Below, one piece after another: positions 18,563 through 27,426 of a stretch of 64,000 bases of DNA. The notes under the pieces were generated by a model. That model saw nothing but the letters and a program-made list of their open reading frames with translations, was not told where the DNA came from and searched no databases. Position 1 is the first letter of the stretch, and the number at the start of each line of letters is the position of its first letter. A program made the position numbers and the translations under genes. Source of the stretch: Nocardia sp. NBC_00403 (lineage in GTDB: Bacteria; Actinomycetota; Actinomycetes; Mycobacteriales; Mycobacteriaceae). The stretch is taken from assembly GCF_036046055.1 (NCBI RefSeq), contig NZ_CP107939.1, forward strand, positions 6,076,001 to 6,140,000, in the 5' to 3' direction.

Positions 18563-19450
18563 CTAGCGCAGTTCATGCTCTTCGGGCGGCGGAATACTCG
18601 AATCGAGCTCGTTCAATATCCCGACAATGAGCCCGCGGGCGGCCCGCCCATAGACGGCAGAGCCTTTGAGCACCTGGAACATTCGCGCGTACATGGTGCA
18701 CTCTTGCGGTTGGGTGACCTGAATACTCGCGGTCGGCGTTTCGAGTGCGACCAGTGTGTCGTCGAAGATCCAGAATCCGGTCGAGCCGACCGCCGTGCGT
18801 TCGGTCATCAGCGGGATGATGCCCAGCGAGATATTCGGCCGTGATAGCAGTTCGAGGAGTCGACCGAGCTGCCCCGCCTGGGTTTCTGCGGTGCCGAACC
18901 AGGTCCGCAGGGCCTGCTCCTCCAGCACGACGACGAATCGCTTGCCGCCGCGGCGGATGACGCGCTGCCGCTCCATGCGGCCGGCCACCGCTTCCTCGAT
19001 ATCGTTCGGCGCGCCGAGGAATGTGGTCCAGAACGACAGCATGGCGGTCGAGTATTCCGCCGTCTGGAAGAGGCCGGGTATGACGTTGTGCTCGTAGATG
19101 CGAAACACCTTCGTCTGCTCGTACTGCTGGAGAGTGTGCGCGCCGAGTACCCGCTTCATTCCGGCACGGGCCTGCCTACGGAACTCCAGATAGGACGAAT
19201 CGACCGAACGCAAGGTCGCGATCAGATCGGGCACCTGATCGTCGGCGGCGCATGCGGCACACCATCGGCGGATGTCGTGATCGGTGGGCGCTTGCGCGCC
19301 GTTCTCGATTTTGCTCACTCGCGTGGGATGCTGGCCGGTCTCGGCCGCCAACTCCCGCCCGCTCAGACCCGCGTCCTTGCGCATGTCGCGCAGCCTCCCG
19401 CCCAGTGCGCGGCGCGCCTCCTGAGCAGAACTAGACGGGTTGGTAGTCAC
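18563..19450 (-). CDS. XRE-family regulator with DUF5753 domain
   Basis: The 295-aa protein has an N-terminal helix-turn-helix (residues about 12-70: LGGRLRDMRKDAGLSGRELA, then TGQHPTRVSKIENGAQAP) and a C-terminal DUF5753 domain (EQTKVFRIYEHNVIPGLFQT onward), the actinobacterial pair typical of small developmental or secondary-metabolism regulators. The GTG at 19450 is chosen because it begins just before the HTH and overlaps the upstream gene by 20 bp; an ATG at 19558 would lie deep in that gene out of frame. It is the last gene of a three-gene set and sits directly upstream of the PKS on the same strand, so it may regulate it, but that is inference. Confidence 0.88.
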   Translation of the reverse strand: MTTNPSSSAQEARRALGGRLRDMRKDAGLSGRELAAETGQHPTRVSKIENGAQAPTDHDIRRWCAACAADDQVPDLIATLRSVDSSYLEFRRQARAGMKRVLGAHTLQQYEQTKVFRIYEHNVIPGLFQTAEYSTAMLSFWTTFLGAPNDIEEAVAGRMERQRVIRRGGKRFVVVLEEQALRTWFGTAETQAGQLGRLLELLSRPNISLGIIPLMTERTAVGSTGFWIFDDTLVALETPTASIQVTQPQECTMYARMFQVLKGSAVYGRAARGLIVGILNELDSSIPPPEEHELR

Positions 19451-19949
19451 GGTGCGGTATCGCCAGTTCCCACAGCGCATCGAAGGCGGTGCGGCACAGT
19501 CGAACGTCGTGCGGTTCGGTCGACGCCAACTTATCGATGGCGAGCCCGTTACCCGCATAGATCAGGAACACAACCAGACGATCGTCGAAGAGGTAGAAGT
19601 CATTGCCGGGGATCGCGATCGAGGACACCAATCGGCGAGGTGCCCACCGGATGTCCTCCCCGGCCTCGACCATCGGCAAGGCGATGCTGTGCGACCAGCG
19701 CTGGTAGTCACTGAACGGTTCGGAAACGATCCGGATCCGACGGACCGACCGCCCGGCCGAGCTGTGCAGACGCACTGTTGCGCACCATTCTCGAAGCCAT
19801 GCCAGATCGTCCGGCTGACCTGCCGCCCACTTCGCCATGTGCGGAAGTTCGACCGCCGTCCCATACGCATCGCGTGCCTCGAGGTGCACGGCCTCGCGCT
19901 CGAAATGCGTTAGTAGCCGGTCGAACTCATCATCCGATATCGACGCCAC
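19431..19949 (-). CDS. DUF6879-like protein
   Basis: A 172-aa cytoplasmic protein (from GTG 19949) with the pattern seen in actinobacterial DUF6879 proteins: DDEFDRLL near the start, an LPHMAKWAAGQPDDLAWLREW helix region, RRIRIVSEPFSDYQRWSH, WAPRRLVSSIAIPGNDFYLF and VVFLIYAGNG. Such genes commonly sit beside XRE/DUF5753 regulators, as here; the biochemical role is unknown. GTG 19949 is preceded by a GGGAG run and is preferred over ATG at 20030, which lies inside the upstream gene. The 3' end overlaps the regulator start by 20 bp, so the two are probably translationally coupled. Confidence 0.75.
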   Translation of the reverse strand: MASISDDEFDRLLTHFEREAVHLEARDAYGTAVELPHMAKWAAGQPDDLAWLREWCATVRLHSSAGRSVRRIRIVSEPFSDYQRWSHSIALPMVEAGEDIRWAPRRLVSSIAIPGNDFYLFDDRLVVFLIYAGNGLAIDKLASTEPHDVRLCRTAFDALWELAIPHRDYQPV

Positions 19950-20151
19950 GGTCTCCCTGCCCGAAGAACCGCGGCATTCTGTCCGGGATTTCCACGCACG
20001 TTTCACCCGCGGGTATATCCATCTGAGCAAGAGCCTCCGAATCGGTAACCACCCAACCCTGCACCACCCACGAATCTCGATCGGTTCGGTAGACCGTTGG
20101 CGAACCGGCCGGGTTCGAACCAGGATCCTTGCCGATGAACGTCAGCCGCAT
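19930..20151 (-). CDS. Small conserved protein of the DUF6879/XRE set
   Basis: 73 aa starting MRLTFIGKDPGSNPAGSPTV and containing RDSWVVQGWVVTD and ETCVEIPDRMPRF. This kind of short protein often precedes DUF6879 and XRE/DUF5753 genes in actinobacteria; no function is known to me. ATG 20151 has a good AGGGGG ribosome binding site five bases upstream, better than the ATG 63 bases earlier. It overlaps the next gene by 20 bp, giving a coupled three-gene operon. Confidence 0.75.
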   Translation of the reverse strand: MRLTFIGKDPGSNPAGSPTVYRTDRDSWVVQGWVVTDSEALAQMDIPAGETCVEIPDRMPRFFGQGDRGVDIG

Positions 20152-20414
20152 GATGCCCCCTGGCTTCGACGGTTGCGAAGAATTGCGTCGCGCATCCATC
20201 CTGAACCGCGTCATCGCCGCACGTCAAGGGGTGTGCCGCCAGGACAGCAACAATTCGCAACTATGTTCCCCCCAGCGCGGATGGCGCATAGATTTTGCTC
20301 GGCACCCGGCCCGGGGTCGCAGCACCGGGCACATCGACTTGCAGTGAGCCGCGGCCGGAAGGTCCGATGCGCCGGGTGCCACCGAACTCCACACTCGCAT
20401 ACAGGAGAGCACCG

Positions 20415-20711
20415 ATGAGGCCGAAGGCGATCGGATTTCTGCGCCGCGACATTTCCGGTATCAGGCGGGAACGCCATGAAATGGAAATCCGTTCGCGGGC
20501 ACGTGAACTCGGCTACGACCTGGCTCGCATGGTGATGCTGGGCCCGTCGGCGGATGCCATCGATCGACTGGTTGTGATGCTGAACCGACTCGGCGCCACC
20601 GCAGTGATAGCGCCCAGTGCCGAGCATGTCGTCGAAGCGCGGGACCAGTTGTGCGCCGTGTGCGATCTGGTCATCGTCACGCCGCAGGAAAGATGGCCGC
20701 TCGACCGCTAG
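20415..20711 (+). CDS. Small conserved actinobacterial protein, unknown function
   Basis: 98 aa starting MRPKAIGFLRRDISGIRRER, with RARELGYDLARMV, GPSADAIDRLVVMLNRLGA and CDLVIVTPQERW. The beta-alpha layout recalls the N-terminal part of serine recombinases, but the catalytic serine context and DNA-binding domain are missing, so a recombinase function is not claimed. ATG 20415 has GGAG seven bases upstream. It is divergent from the small XRE-set operon across a 263-bp gap and convergent, by a 4-bp overlap, with the LysE gene. Confidence 0.65.
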   Translation: MRPKAIGFLRRDISGIRRERHEMEIRSRARELGYDLARMVMLGPSADAIDRLVVMLNRLGATAVIAPSAEHVVEARDQLCAVCDLVIVTPQERWPLDR

Positions 20712-21343
20712 TGATTGCCGCTCAGCGCGACGCTCGCGCCGACGCCGATGATCATGAGCCCGCCGGTGCTGCCCACTGCCTCGAGACGACGCGGGGAGCG
20801 GACGAACCACGAACGGGCCGTACCGGCCAGCAGCGCCCAACTGCTGTCCGAAACAACCTGGATGGCCAGGCAGACCGCGCCCAGGAGCAAGAATTGCATG
20901 GGCAGGGCGCCTGCCTCGGGGACCGCGAACTGGGGTAGCACTGCGCCGAGGAATACGTATGCCTTCGGGTTGGTCGCTCCGACGACGAATCCTTGACGCA
21001 CGATCCGGCCCAGGGCCGGTTTTTCCGCGGCCGATTCCAGCGCGGCGGCCATCTGTTTGCGATCGCGAATCGCCATGACGCCCAGATAGATCAGATAGGC
21101 CGCGCCCGCGATCTTGATGAGGGTGAACAGCATTGCCGATGCCGCCAGAATCGTGCCCAGACCCAGGACAACGGCCGTCAAAGGCACAGTCGATCCCAGC
21201 GTCGCACCGAGCACCGACAGTAATGCCGGACGGCGGCCCAGTGTCAAGGCCCGTCCGATGGCGAACAGCACATTCGGGCCGGGGATCACGACGATGACCA
21301 GTGCGGCGAGAGCGAAGGCTGCGAGGTGGGAAGCGGGCACCAT
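20708..21343 (-). CDS. LysE/RhtB-family amino-acid exporter
   Basis: 211 aa with about six hydrophobic segments and the family's N-terminal signature (ALVIVVIPGPNVLFAIGRAL) plus NPKAYVFLGAVLPQF in the middle. The family exports amino acids or homoserine lactones across the inner membrane by proton exchange. The ATG at 21343 gives the usual length (about 205-215 aa). It lies 69 bp downstream of the carboxylase gene on the same strand and could be co-transcribed with it. The substrate cannot be predicted. Confidence 0.88.
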   Translation of the reverse strand: MVPASHLAAFALAALVIVVIPGPNVLFAIGRALTLGRRPALLSVLGATLGSTVPLTAVVLGLGTILAASAMLFTLIKIAGAAYLIYLGVMAIRDRKQMAAALESAAEKPALGRIVRQGFVVGATNPKAYVFLGAVLPQFAVPEAGALPMQFLLLGAVCLAIQVVSDSSWALLAGTARSWFVRSPRRLEAVGSTGGLMIIGVGASVALSGNH

Positions 21344-21412
21344 CGGAGCAGCTTATGCCGATGTCGGCCGGTGATGTCGCGAAGAGACTTCGCTCTGCTG
21401 GGGAGTGCTTCC

Positions 21413-24400
21413 TCAGTGCAGGGTGCGGATCCAGCGACGGGTGTCGGCAGGATCGATGACGGCATCGAGCTCGAGCACGGTGGCGGCGGTCAGGGCTTTG
21501 CCATTGGCGTAGGCGAGTTGGACGAGGTTGTCGAAGGCCTCGCGTTGTTTGCCGGGGTCTTCGATAGCGGCCAACTCTTTGGCGAAGCCGAGGCGAACGG
21601 CGCCTTCCAGACCCATGCCACCGATCTCGCCGGTGGGCCAGGCGATGACGAAGCGTGGCGCGCGGAAGGAGCCTGCGGCCATGGCTTGCGCACCGAGGCC
21701 GTAACCCTTGCGCAGGATGACAGTACCGAACGGGACCGACAGGGCGGCGGAGTCGATGAACAGCTTGCTGAACTTGGTGACCGTTGCTTGTTTCTCGGCG
21801 TCGGGGCCGACCATGAAACCCGGTGTGTCGCAGAGGGAGACGATCGGCAACCCATGGGCGTCGCACAGCTGCAGAAAGGCGCTCAGTTTGTCGGCGGCCG
21901 GTGCATCGATCGCGCCGCCCAGGTGGTGGCAGTTGTTGGCAATCAGGCCGAACGGATGGCCTTCCACTCGAATCAGCGCCGTGACGACGCCGACGCCCCA
22001 GTCGCGCCGCAGCTCCAGGACTGAGTCGACATCGGCGACGGATTCGATGGCGGCCCGAATATCGAAGGCGCGCAAGCGGTTGTCGGGCACAAGGTGCCGG
22101 GAGACGCGCGGATCCGGCGCTTCCCAGTCCCCCACCGCCCCTTGGAAGTACGCCAGGTAGCGGCGCGCGAGCGCGACCGCCTCGGCTTCGTCGCGCGCGA
22201 CCACATGGACGACGCCATTGCGGCGCTGCACGTCGATGGGCCCAATGTCCTCCGGCGCGTAGACGCCGAGACCGCCGCCCTCGATCATCGCAGGGCCACC
22301 CATACCGATATTCGCGTCGGGCGTGGCGATGACGACATCGCAGATGCCGAGCAGTGCGGCGTTGCCCGCGAAACAGCGCCCGGACACGATGCCGATCAAG
22401 GGAACTCGGCCCGACAGCGCGCCCATCGCACGAAATGTGGTGACATCGAGACCCGAGATGCCCGCATAGTCGGTGTCGCCCGGTCGCCCGCCACCGCCTT
22501 CGGTGAAGAACACCACCGGCAGCCGCTGCTCGTGCGCCAGCGCGAGCATCCGGTCGGTCTTGGCGTGATTGCGCATGCCTTGGGTGCCCGCCAGCACGGT
22601 GTAGTCGTAGGACATCACCAACGCGCGAGCCGATTGCGCACCGTAGCGGTCGGCATTGATGGTGGCGATGCCCGCGATCAAGCCGTCTGCGGGCGTGTTC
22701 GCGATCAGGTCCTCCTGGCTACGGCGCAGCCGCTGCGCGGCCACCGCGAGCGCGCCGTATTCGATGAAGCTGTCGTCGTCGACCAGCTCGGCGATGTTTT
22801 CCCGTGCTGTGCGTCGACCCAGCCGACGGCGTTTGGCCACCGCATCCGGACGCCCCTCGTCCAGCCCGATCCGGTGCCGCTGCCGCACCTGCGCCAAATC
22901 CGCGCGCTCAGCGTCCAGGTCCACTGCGGCCATGTCGGCGGCAGGACCGTCGTGGTCGGCGTCGGTCCAGGTCACCAGTAGGGCGTGCGGGTCGACGACC
23001 GCTCCCGGTTCGACGACATGACGCAGCACTCGCAGCGGCTGTTGGGCCCGCAGCACGTGCTGCATCTTCATCGCCTCGAGCACGGCCACTTCCGCACCTG
23101 CGGGGAGGGTGACACCAGGCGGGGCGAGTGCGACGACGGTGCCGCCCATCGGGGATCGAAGCGCCTGCTCGTCGTCGTGCAATATCTCCTGCGGCCCGCG
23201 GGCCGCGGCCGAGTTTTGCTGGGCCGTATCTGCGCCGGGCGACCTGTCCTGCCCCACCTCGGCGGCATTGGCATGCGCCATCCATGGTGCGTAATCCGCT
23301 GCGCGACCGGAGAGTTCGTTCATGTTGTCTTCGAACCACGAGGTCGTCACAGTGACCCCGCCGGCGAGCCGGTCGAGGGCTGCGCGCAGCAGACTCGTGT
23401 TGGTGTCCACACCGACTATCACCGTCTCCGCCAAAGCATCCGAACATCGCCGCAGCGCAGCCGAGTACGTCGGTCCGTGGGCGATCACCTTCGCCAGCAA
23501 GGAGTCGAACTGCGCGCTCTGTCCGATACCCGCGTGCGCGGCGGTGTCGACCCGAACGCCGCCCCCTGTTGGTGGGGCGAAGCGCGTGATGGAGCCCGTG
23601 CTCGGCACTATTTCCCCACCCGCGGTCACGAGTTCGGCATTGATCCGCGCCTGCACGGCGAATCCGCGCGCTGCTACGTCGGACAGCTCGAGATCCGCGA
23701 GAGCGCATCCCTGCGCGAGATCGAATTGAACCGCCACCAGATCCACACCGGTCACCTCCTCGGTCACCGTGTGCTCGACTTGCAGCCTCGGGTTTACCTC
23801 GAGGAACCACGCGTCATCACCGCCGACCAGGAATTCGACGGTGATCACGCCACGGCAGCCCACCGACTCGGCGATCCGGACGGCAGCGCTGTGCAGTCGT
23901 TCCCGCAGCGCCGCAGCGAGATTCGGTGCCGGAGCAATTTCGATGAGCTTCTGGTGCCGCCGCTGGACGCTGCAGTCCCGGTCGCCGATCGCGATCGCCC
24001 GCGCGCCGTCCGCGACGACCTGGACCTCGATGTGCCGTGCGTCCGGCGCGAGCACTTCGGCATAGACGGTGCCATCACCGAAGCCCGCAAGCGCCTCGGC
24101 CACACAGCGCTCGTATGCCTCGGCGATCCGAGATGCTTCGTGCACCACACGCATTCCCCGCCCGCCTCCCCCGGCCGCGGCCTTGACCATCACGCCGCTC
24201 GGATGATCCGCGAGCAGTGCCGCGATCTCGGACAGATCGGCACCGGCGGACGTCGCGCGCAGCACCGCGACCCCCGCCCGCTGCGCGGCCTCCCGGGCGG
24301 CGAGCTTGTTACCGAAGATCCGCAACACCTCCGGCGCGGGTCCGACGAACACCAACCCCGCTTCCGCACAGGCGGCCGCGAAATCCGCACTCTCACTGAG

Positions 24401-24646
24401 GAACCCGTAACCCGGATGCACTAGCGCGCCGGAACCTGCCTTGCGCGCTGCGGCAACGACAGCGGCCACATCGAGATACGCCGCCGCCCCGACGCCCGGC
24501 AGTTGGACCGCGTCCTCGGCCAGCCGCACCGGCAGCGCTCCCACCTCGTCTGCGGTGTGCATCGCAAGGACCGAGTACGCCCGCTCGCGAGCCGTCCGGA
24601 TCACCCGGACCGCGACCTCACCTCTGTTCGCCACCGCTATGCGCAT
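21413..24646 (-). CDS. Single-chain acyl-CoA carboxylase (biotin carboxylase-BCCP-carboxyltransferase)
   Basis: 1077 aa. An N-terminal biotin carboxylase (MRIAVANRGEVAVRVIRTAR, KAAAGGGGRGMRVV, EVNPRLQVEHTVTEE) is followed by a biotin carrier segment with EAMKMQH (Lys527) and a carboxyltransferase from about residue 580 to the end, with CDTPGFMVGPDAEKQ and GGMGLEGAVRLGF. All subunits of an acyl-CoA carboxylase on one chain is the layout of the long-chain acyl-CoA carboxylases known from Mycobacterium. It would make alkylmalonyl-CoA from acyl-CoA with ATP and bicarbonate. ATG 24646 is chosen: upstream in-frame ATGs lie across the operator and the divergent TetR start. Likely repressed by the adjacent TetR protein. 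Confidence 0.9.
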   Translation of the reverse strand: MRIAVANRGEVAVRVIRTARERAYSVLAMHTADEVGALPVRLAEDAVQLPGVGAAAYLDVAAVVAAARKAGSGALVHPGYGFLSESADFAAACAEAGLVFVGPAPEVLRIFGNKLAAREAAQRAGVAVLRATSAGADLSEIAALLADHPSGVMVKAAAGGGGRGMRVVHEASRIAEAYERCVAEALAGFGDGTVYAEVLAPDARHIEVQVVADGARAIAIGDRDCSVQRRHQKLIEIAPAPNLAAALRERLHSAAVRIAESVGCRGVITVEFLVGGDDAWFLEVNPRLQVEHTVTEEVTGVDLVAVQFDLAQGCALADLELSDVAARGFAVQARINAELVTAGGEIVPSTGSITRFAPPTGGGVRVDTAAHAGIGQSAQFDSLLAKVIAHGPTYSAALRRCSDALAETVIVGVDTNTSLLRAALDRLAGGVTVTTSWFEDNMNELSGRAADYAPWMAHANAAEVGQDRSPGADTAQQNSAAARGPQEILHDDEQALRSPMGGTVVALAPPGVTLPAGAEVAVLEAMKMQHVLRAQQPLRVLRHVVEPGAVVDPHALLVTWTDADHDGPAADMAAVDLDAERADLAQVRQRHRIGLDEGRPDAVAKRRRLGRRTARENIAELVDDDSFIEYGALAVAAQRLRRSQEDLIANTPADGLIAGIATINADRYGAQSARALVMSYDYTVLAGTQGMRNHAKTDRMLALAHEQRLPVVFFTEGGGGRPGDTDYAGISGLDVTTFRAMGALSGRVPLIGIVSGRCFAGNAALLGICDVVIATPDANIGMGGPAMIEGGGLGVYAPEDIGPIDVQRRNGVVHVVARDEAEAVALARRYLAYFQGAVGDWEAPDPRVSRHLVPDNRLRAFDIRAAIESVADVDSVLELRRDWGVGVVTALIRVEGHPFGLIANNCHHLGGAIDAPAADKLSAFLQLCDAHGLPIVSLCDTPGFMVGPDAEKQATVTKFSKLFIDSAALSVPFGTVILRKGYGLGAQAMAAGSFRAPRFVIAWPTGEIGGMGLEGAVRLGFAKELAAIEDPGKQREAFDNLVQLAYANGKALTAATVLELDAVIDPADTRRWIRTLH

Positions 24647-24658
24647 GCCGACAGTCTG

Positions 24659-24684
24659 CGTTGACATTGACGTCAATGTCAACG
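24659..24684. promoter_or_regulatory. 26-bp perfect palindrome, probable TetR operator
   Basis: The half-site CGTTGACATTGAC is followed by its exact reverse complement. The palindrome sits 12 bp from the carboxylase ATG and 11 bp from the TetR ATG, and each arm contains a TTGACA that could serve as a -35 box for one of the two genes. Such symmetry between divergent genes strongly suggests one operator for both. Confidence 0.85.
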
Positions 24685-24695
24685 ACGATGATCCC

Positions 24696-25316
24696 ATGAC
24701 AGAGGCAGGCTGGTCGGTGCGCGCGGCGCGGGAAAGATCGCACACCTCCCGCCATCGCGCGCTACTGGACGCCGCAGCACAGGTCTTCGCTCTCCGCGGC
24801 TACGACAAGACCACCGTCGCCGACATCACCACGGCCGCCGGAGTCTCCCGAGCCACCCTGTACGTCTACTTCGCCTCCAAAGAGGAAATCTTCCTCGCCC
24901 TCGCCACCCAGGTCCGCGACGATTTCCTCGCTGCCCAGGAACCGGACATCGACTACGCCGATCCGCGAAACATACTGGCCGCCACTATCGAATCCTTCGC
25001 CGCCGCCGTCCTCGCCGCAGGCCCGATGCTGCGCCTCATCGACGAACGCGGCGCCGTCGACGACCGCATTGCCGCACTCGCCGAGGAAATCGCCGAACGG
25101 CCCATCCGCCGCTTCACCCGCTACCTGGAGCGCCTGCATGCCGCGGATCGGATCGCACCCGCCGTCCCGCCCCGCATCATCGCCGAAACCATCGGCTATA
25201 CCCTCACCCGCGGCACCTTGGCCCGCGCCACCGCCACCCCCGCCGACCACGGCGAATACCTCGCCCACATCAACACGGTCGCCGACACCCTCCTCAACCC
25301 GACCGACCTCCCCTGA
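24696..25316 (+). CDS. TetR-family regulator divergent from the acyl-CoA carboxylase
   Basis: 206 aa. Residues about 18-65 form the TetR helix-turn-helix (ALLDAAAQVFALRGYDKTTV, ADITTAAGVSRATLYVYFAS, KEEIF). The C-terminal ligand domain is helical and carries no recognisable specificity motif. ATG 24696 follows the 26-bp palindrome by 11 bp. An upstream in-frame ATG at 24441 would lie inside the carboxylase gene and is rejected. An acyl-CoA ligand is a natural guess from its neighbour, but not shown. Confidence 0.9.
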   Translation: MTEAGWSVRAARERSHTSRHRALLDAAAQVFALRGYDKTTVADITTAAGVSRATLYVYFASKEEIFLALATQVRDDFLAAQEPDIDYADPRNILAATIESFAAAVLAAGPMLRLIDERGAVDDRIAALAEEIAERPIRRFTRYLERLHAADRIAPAVPPRIIAETIGYTLTRGTLARATATPADHGEYLAHINTVADTLLNPTDLP

Positions 25317-25469
25317 GACAACCGACTCCATACCAACCTCGCCCCACCGCAATTTCTCGGGGTGTGCACGCTTTGCGGTGCCTCACATCCGGACCGGATC
25401 CCGAAGAATGGTGCGACCAAGGGGCGACCGCCGGGACGCTCGAATGGGGCGAGCTACGGCTGGACTTGG

Positions 25470-26981
25470 TCAGGCGGTGCGGGAGTCGGCGAGTGAGCGA
25501 TCGCTGGAGCTGGTTACGACCTGGGCGGGGGTGAAGGCCAGCACGCCGTCTTCGATTGGGCCCTTGCGGAGCATGGTGCGGTCGCGGAAGTAGTTGTTGA
25601 TCACCTGCCATGGGCCGCGGGTGCCCTGGCGCGGCATCACAGCGTCGCCGCGCTGGATGTAGCCGGAGGTGAGCGCGCCGCCCATCAGCGAGTCTTCGGA
25701 GCGGTCGCCGTCCTCGGCCACGGCGACCACCTTGTCGAAGCCGTTGGTCCGCATATGGTTGAGCAGGCGGCAGAAGTATTCCGCTGCCAGATCGGCCTTC
25801 AGCGTCCACGATGCGTTCGTGTAGCCGAGCACCACCATGGCGTTGGGAATGCCGCTGAGCAGCGCGCCCTTGTAGGCCACGCGGTCGCGGGTCACCACAG
25901 GTTCGCCGTCCACCTCGAGTGTCGCGCCCCCGAGCATCTGCACCGTCAGGCCGGTCGCGCTGATGACGATGTCGGCGGGCAGCTCTGCACCGGACTCGAG
26001 CCGGATGCCGGTCTCGGTGAAGGTCGCGATGCGGTCGGTGACGATCGAGGCGCGGCCGCTGCGCAGGACCTTGAAGAGGTCACCGTTGGGGACCACACAC
26101 AGGCGCTGATCCCACGGGTTGTAGGACGGTGTGAAGTGTCGCATGTCGATGTCCTTGCCGACCTGCATCCGGACCGCGCCGAGCAGCAGCTTCTTGGCCA
26201 TCTCGGGGTTGGTGCGCGAGAGCTGGAAACTAGCGCGCTGCAGGGCGATATTGCGGGCGCGGCCCAGCTTGTAGGCCACCTTGGCGGGCACGCGGGTGAG
26301 CTTCATACCGACTGCGACGGGATCGTCGGCGGGCAGTGCCGTGATGTAGGTCGGCGAGCGCTGCAGCATGGTGACATGCGCGGCATCGTCGCTCATGGCG
26401 GGGATCAACGTGATCGCGGTCGCGCCGCTGCCGATCACGACGACGCGTTTGCCTCGGTAGTCGAGATCCGCGGGCCAGTGCTGGGGATGCACGATCTGCC
26501 CGCCGAAGTCGGCTTCGCCGGGGAACTCGGGGCGGTACCCGTTGTCGTAGTCGTAGTAGCCGGTGCAGCCGACGAGAAAATTGCTCGTGTACACCTCGGT
26601 GGCGCCGCTCTGCTCGTCGACCGCCTCGACCGTCCACAGCCCGGCTTCGGTGGACCAGCGCGCAGTAGTTACCTTCCGCCCGAAACGGATGTGGTCGGTG
26701 ACGCCGTACTCCGCCGCCGTGTCCTCGATGTACTGCCGGATGTGTGGTCCGTCGGCGAGGACCTTGGTACCGATCCAGGGCCGGAAGCCGTAGCCGAAGG
26801 TGTACATATCCGAGTCCGAGCGAATGCCCGGGTAGCGGAAGAGATCCCAGGTGCCACCGATCGCGGTCCTGCGCTCCAGGATCGCGTAGCTGCGCCCGGT
26901 CTGCTCGCGGGTCAGATGGCAGGCCATGCCGATTCCGGACAGGCCCGCGCCGATGATCAGTACGTCGACATGCCGCGTCAT
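25470..26981 (-). CDS. EthA-like flavin-dependent Baeyer-Villiger monooxygenase
   Basis: 503 aa, close to the length of mycobacterial EthA. It has an FAD-binding GAGLSGIGMA at residue about 11, the GGTWDLFRYPGIRSDSDMYT segment, the Baeyer-Villiger fingerprint FGGQIVHPQHWP, a second Rossmann loop VVIGSGATAITL, and MLQRSPTYI and NPWDQRLCVVPNGDLF as in EthA. It would use NADPH and O2 to oxidise ketones or sulfur compounds in the cytoplasm. No ethR-like gene is divergent here; the nearest upstream gene is ssuD. The last ~20 residues are polar and unlike EthA. Confidence 0.9.
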   Translation of the reverse strand: MTRHVDVLIIGAGLSGIGMACHLTREQTGRSYAILERRTAIGGTWDLFRYPGIRSDSDMYTFGYGFRPWIGTKVLADGPHIRQYIEDTAAEYGVTDHIRFGRKVTTARWSTEAGLWTVEAVDEQSGATEVYTSNFLVGCTGYYDYDNGYRPEFPGEADFGGQIVHPQHWPADLDYRGKRVVVIGSGATAITLIPAMSDDAAHVTMLQRSPTYITALPADDPVAVGMKLTRVPAKVAYKLGRARNIALQRASFQLSRTNPEMAKKLLLGAVRMQVGKDIDMRHFTPSYNPWDQRLCVVPNGDLFKVLRSGRASIVTDRIATFTETGIRLESGAELPADIVISATGLTVQMLGGATLEVDGEPVVTRDRVAYKGALLSGIPNAMVVLGYTNASWTLKADLAAEYFCRLLNHMRTNGFDKVVAVAEDGDRSEDSLMGGALTSGYIQRGDAVMPRQGTRGPWQVINNYFRDRTMLRKGPIEDGVLAFTPAQVVTSSSDRSLADSRTA

Positions 26982-27152
26982 TGAGGTACTCGTTTCGTCT
27001 GGTCTCGCCCGGGCACCCTCGGCCGCGCGTTCCCACGAGATTACGTGTTATCGACAGTTACGTCTAGTGGTGGAGGTCGGCGCGCCCGGGTCTACCATTA
27101 GAACCGGGGTGGTTACAAAGGGTGACCCCTGGCCATAACGCGCACATCATGA

Positions 27153-27413
27153 ACGACTGCGGCGCTCACGGCGCGCGGCGTACTGTCCCCAACCCGAGGT
27201 GTCGCATGTGTCGCGGAGCTGACCGGACTGCTCGAGGAGTCACCCGCGTCGCGGTCGAGTGCAGTCCGTACCGCGACCGATCCGGCGACCATCACCGCCG
27301 AGCGGCGCAGCGCCGACGGCTTTGCCGGCGCCAGGCTCATTCCGCACAAGGTGTCCATCACCGACTTCACCGACACGCGCTTCAACGACCTATTCCCCCG
27401 GAACTCCTGAAGG
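27153..27413 (+). pseudogene. Orphan coding frame upstream of ssuD, no start codon
   Basis: A plus-strand frame from the stop at 27150 to TGA at 27411-27413 reads like protein near its end (ITAERRSADGFAGARLIPHK, then VSITDFTDTRFNDLFPRNS) but has no ATG or GTG before the middle of that segment. It ends 13 bp before the ssuD start. It may be the 3' remnant of an upstream gene of a former sulfonate operon. The rest of the 26982-27426 gap shows no other gene. Confidence 0.35.
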
Positions 27414-27426
27414 GAGATCGGCTCCG

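Noticed and set aside
24441-24695. Longer N-terminus of the TetR protein
   Set aside because: It would run through the carboxylase start and the palindrome. The segment is Ala- and Thr-rich and lacks homology-like character.
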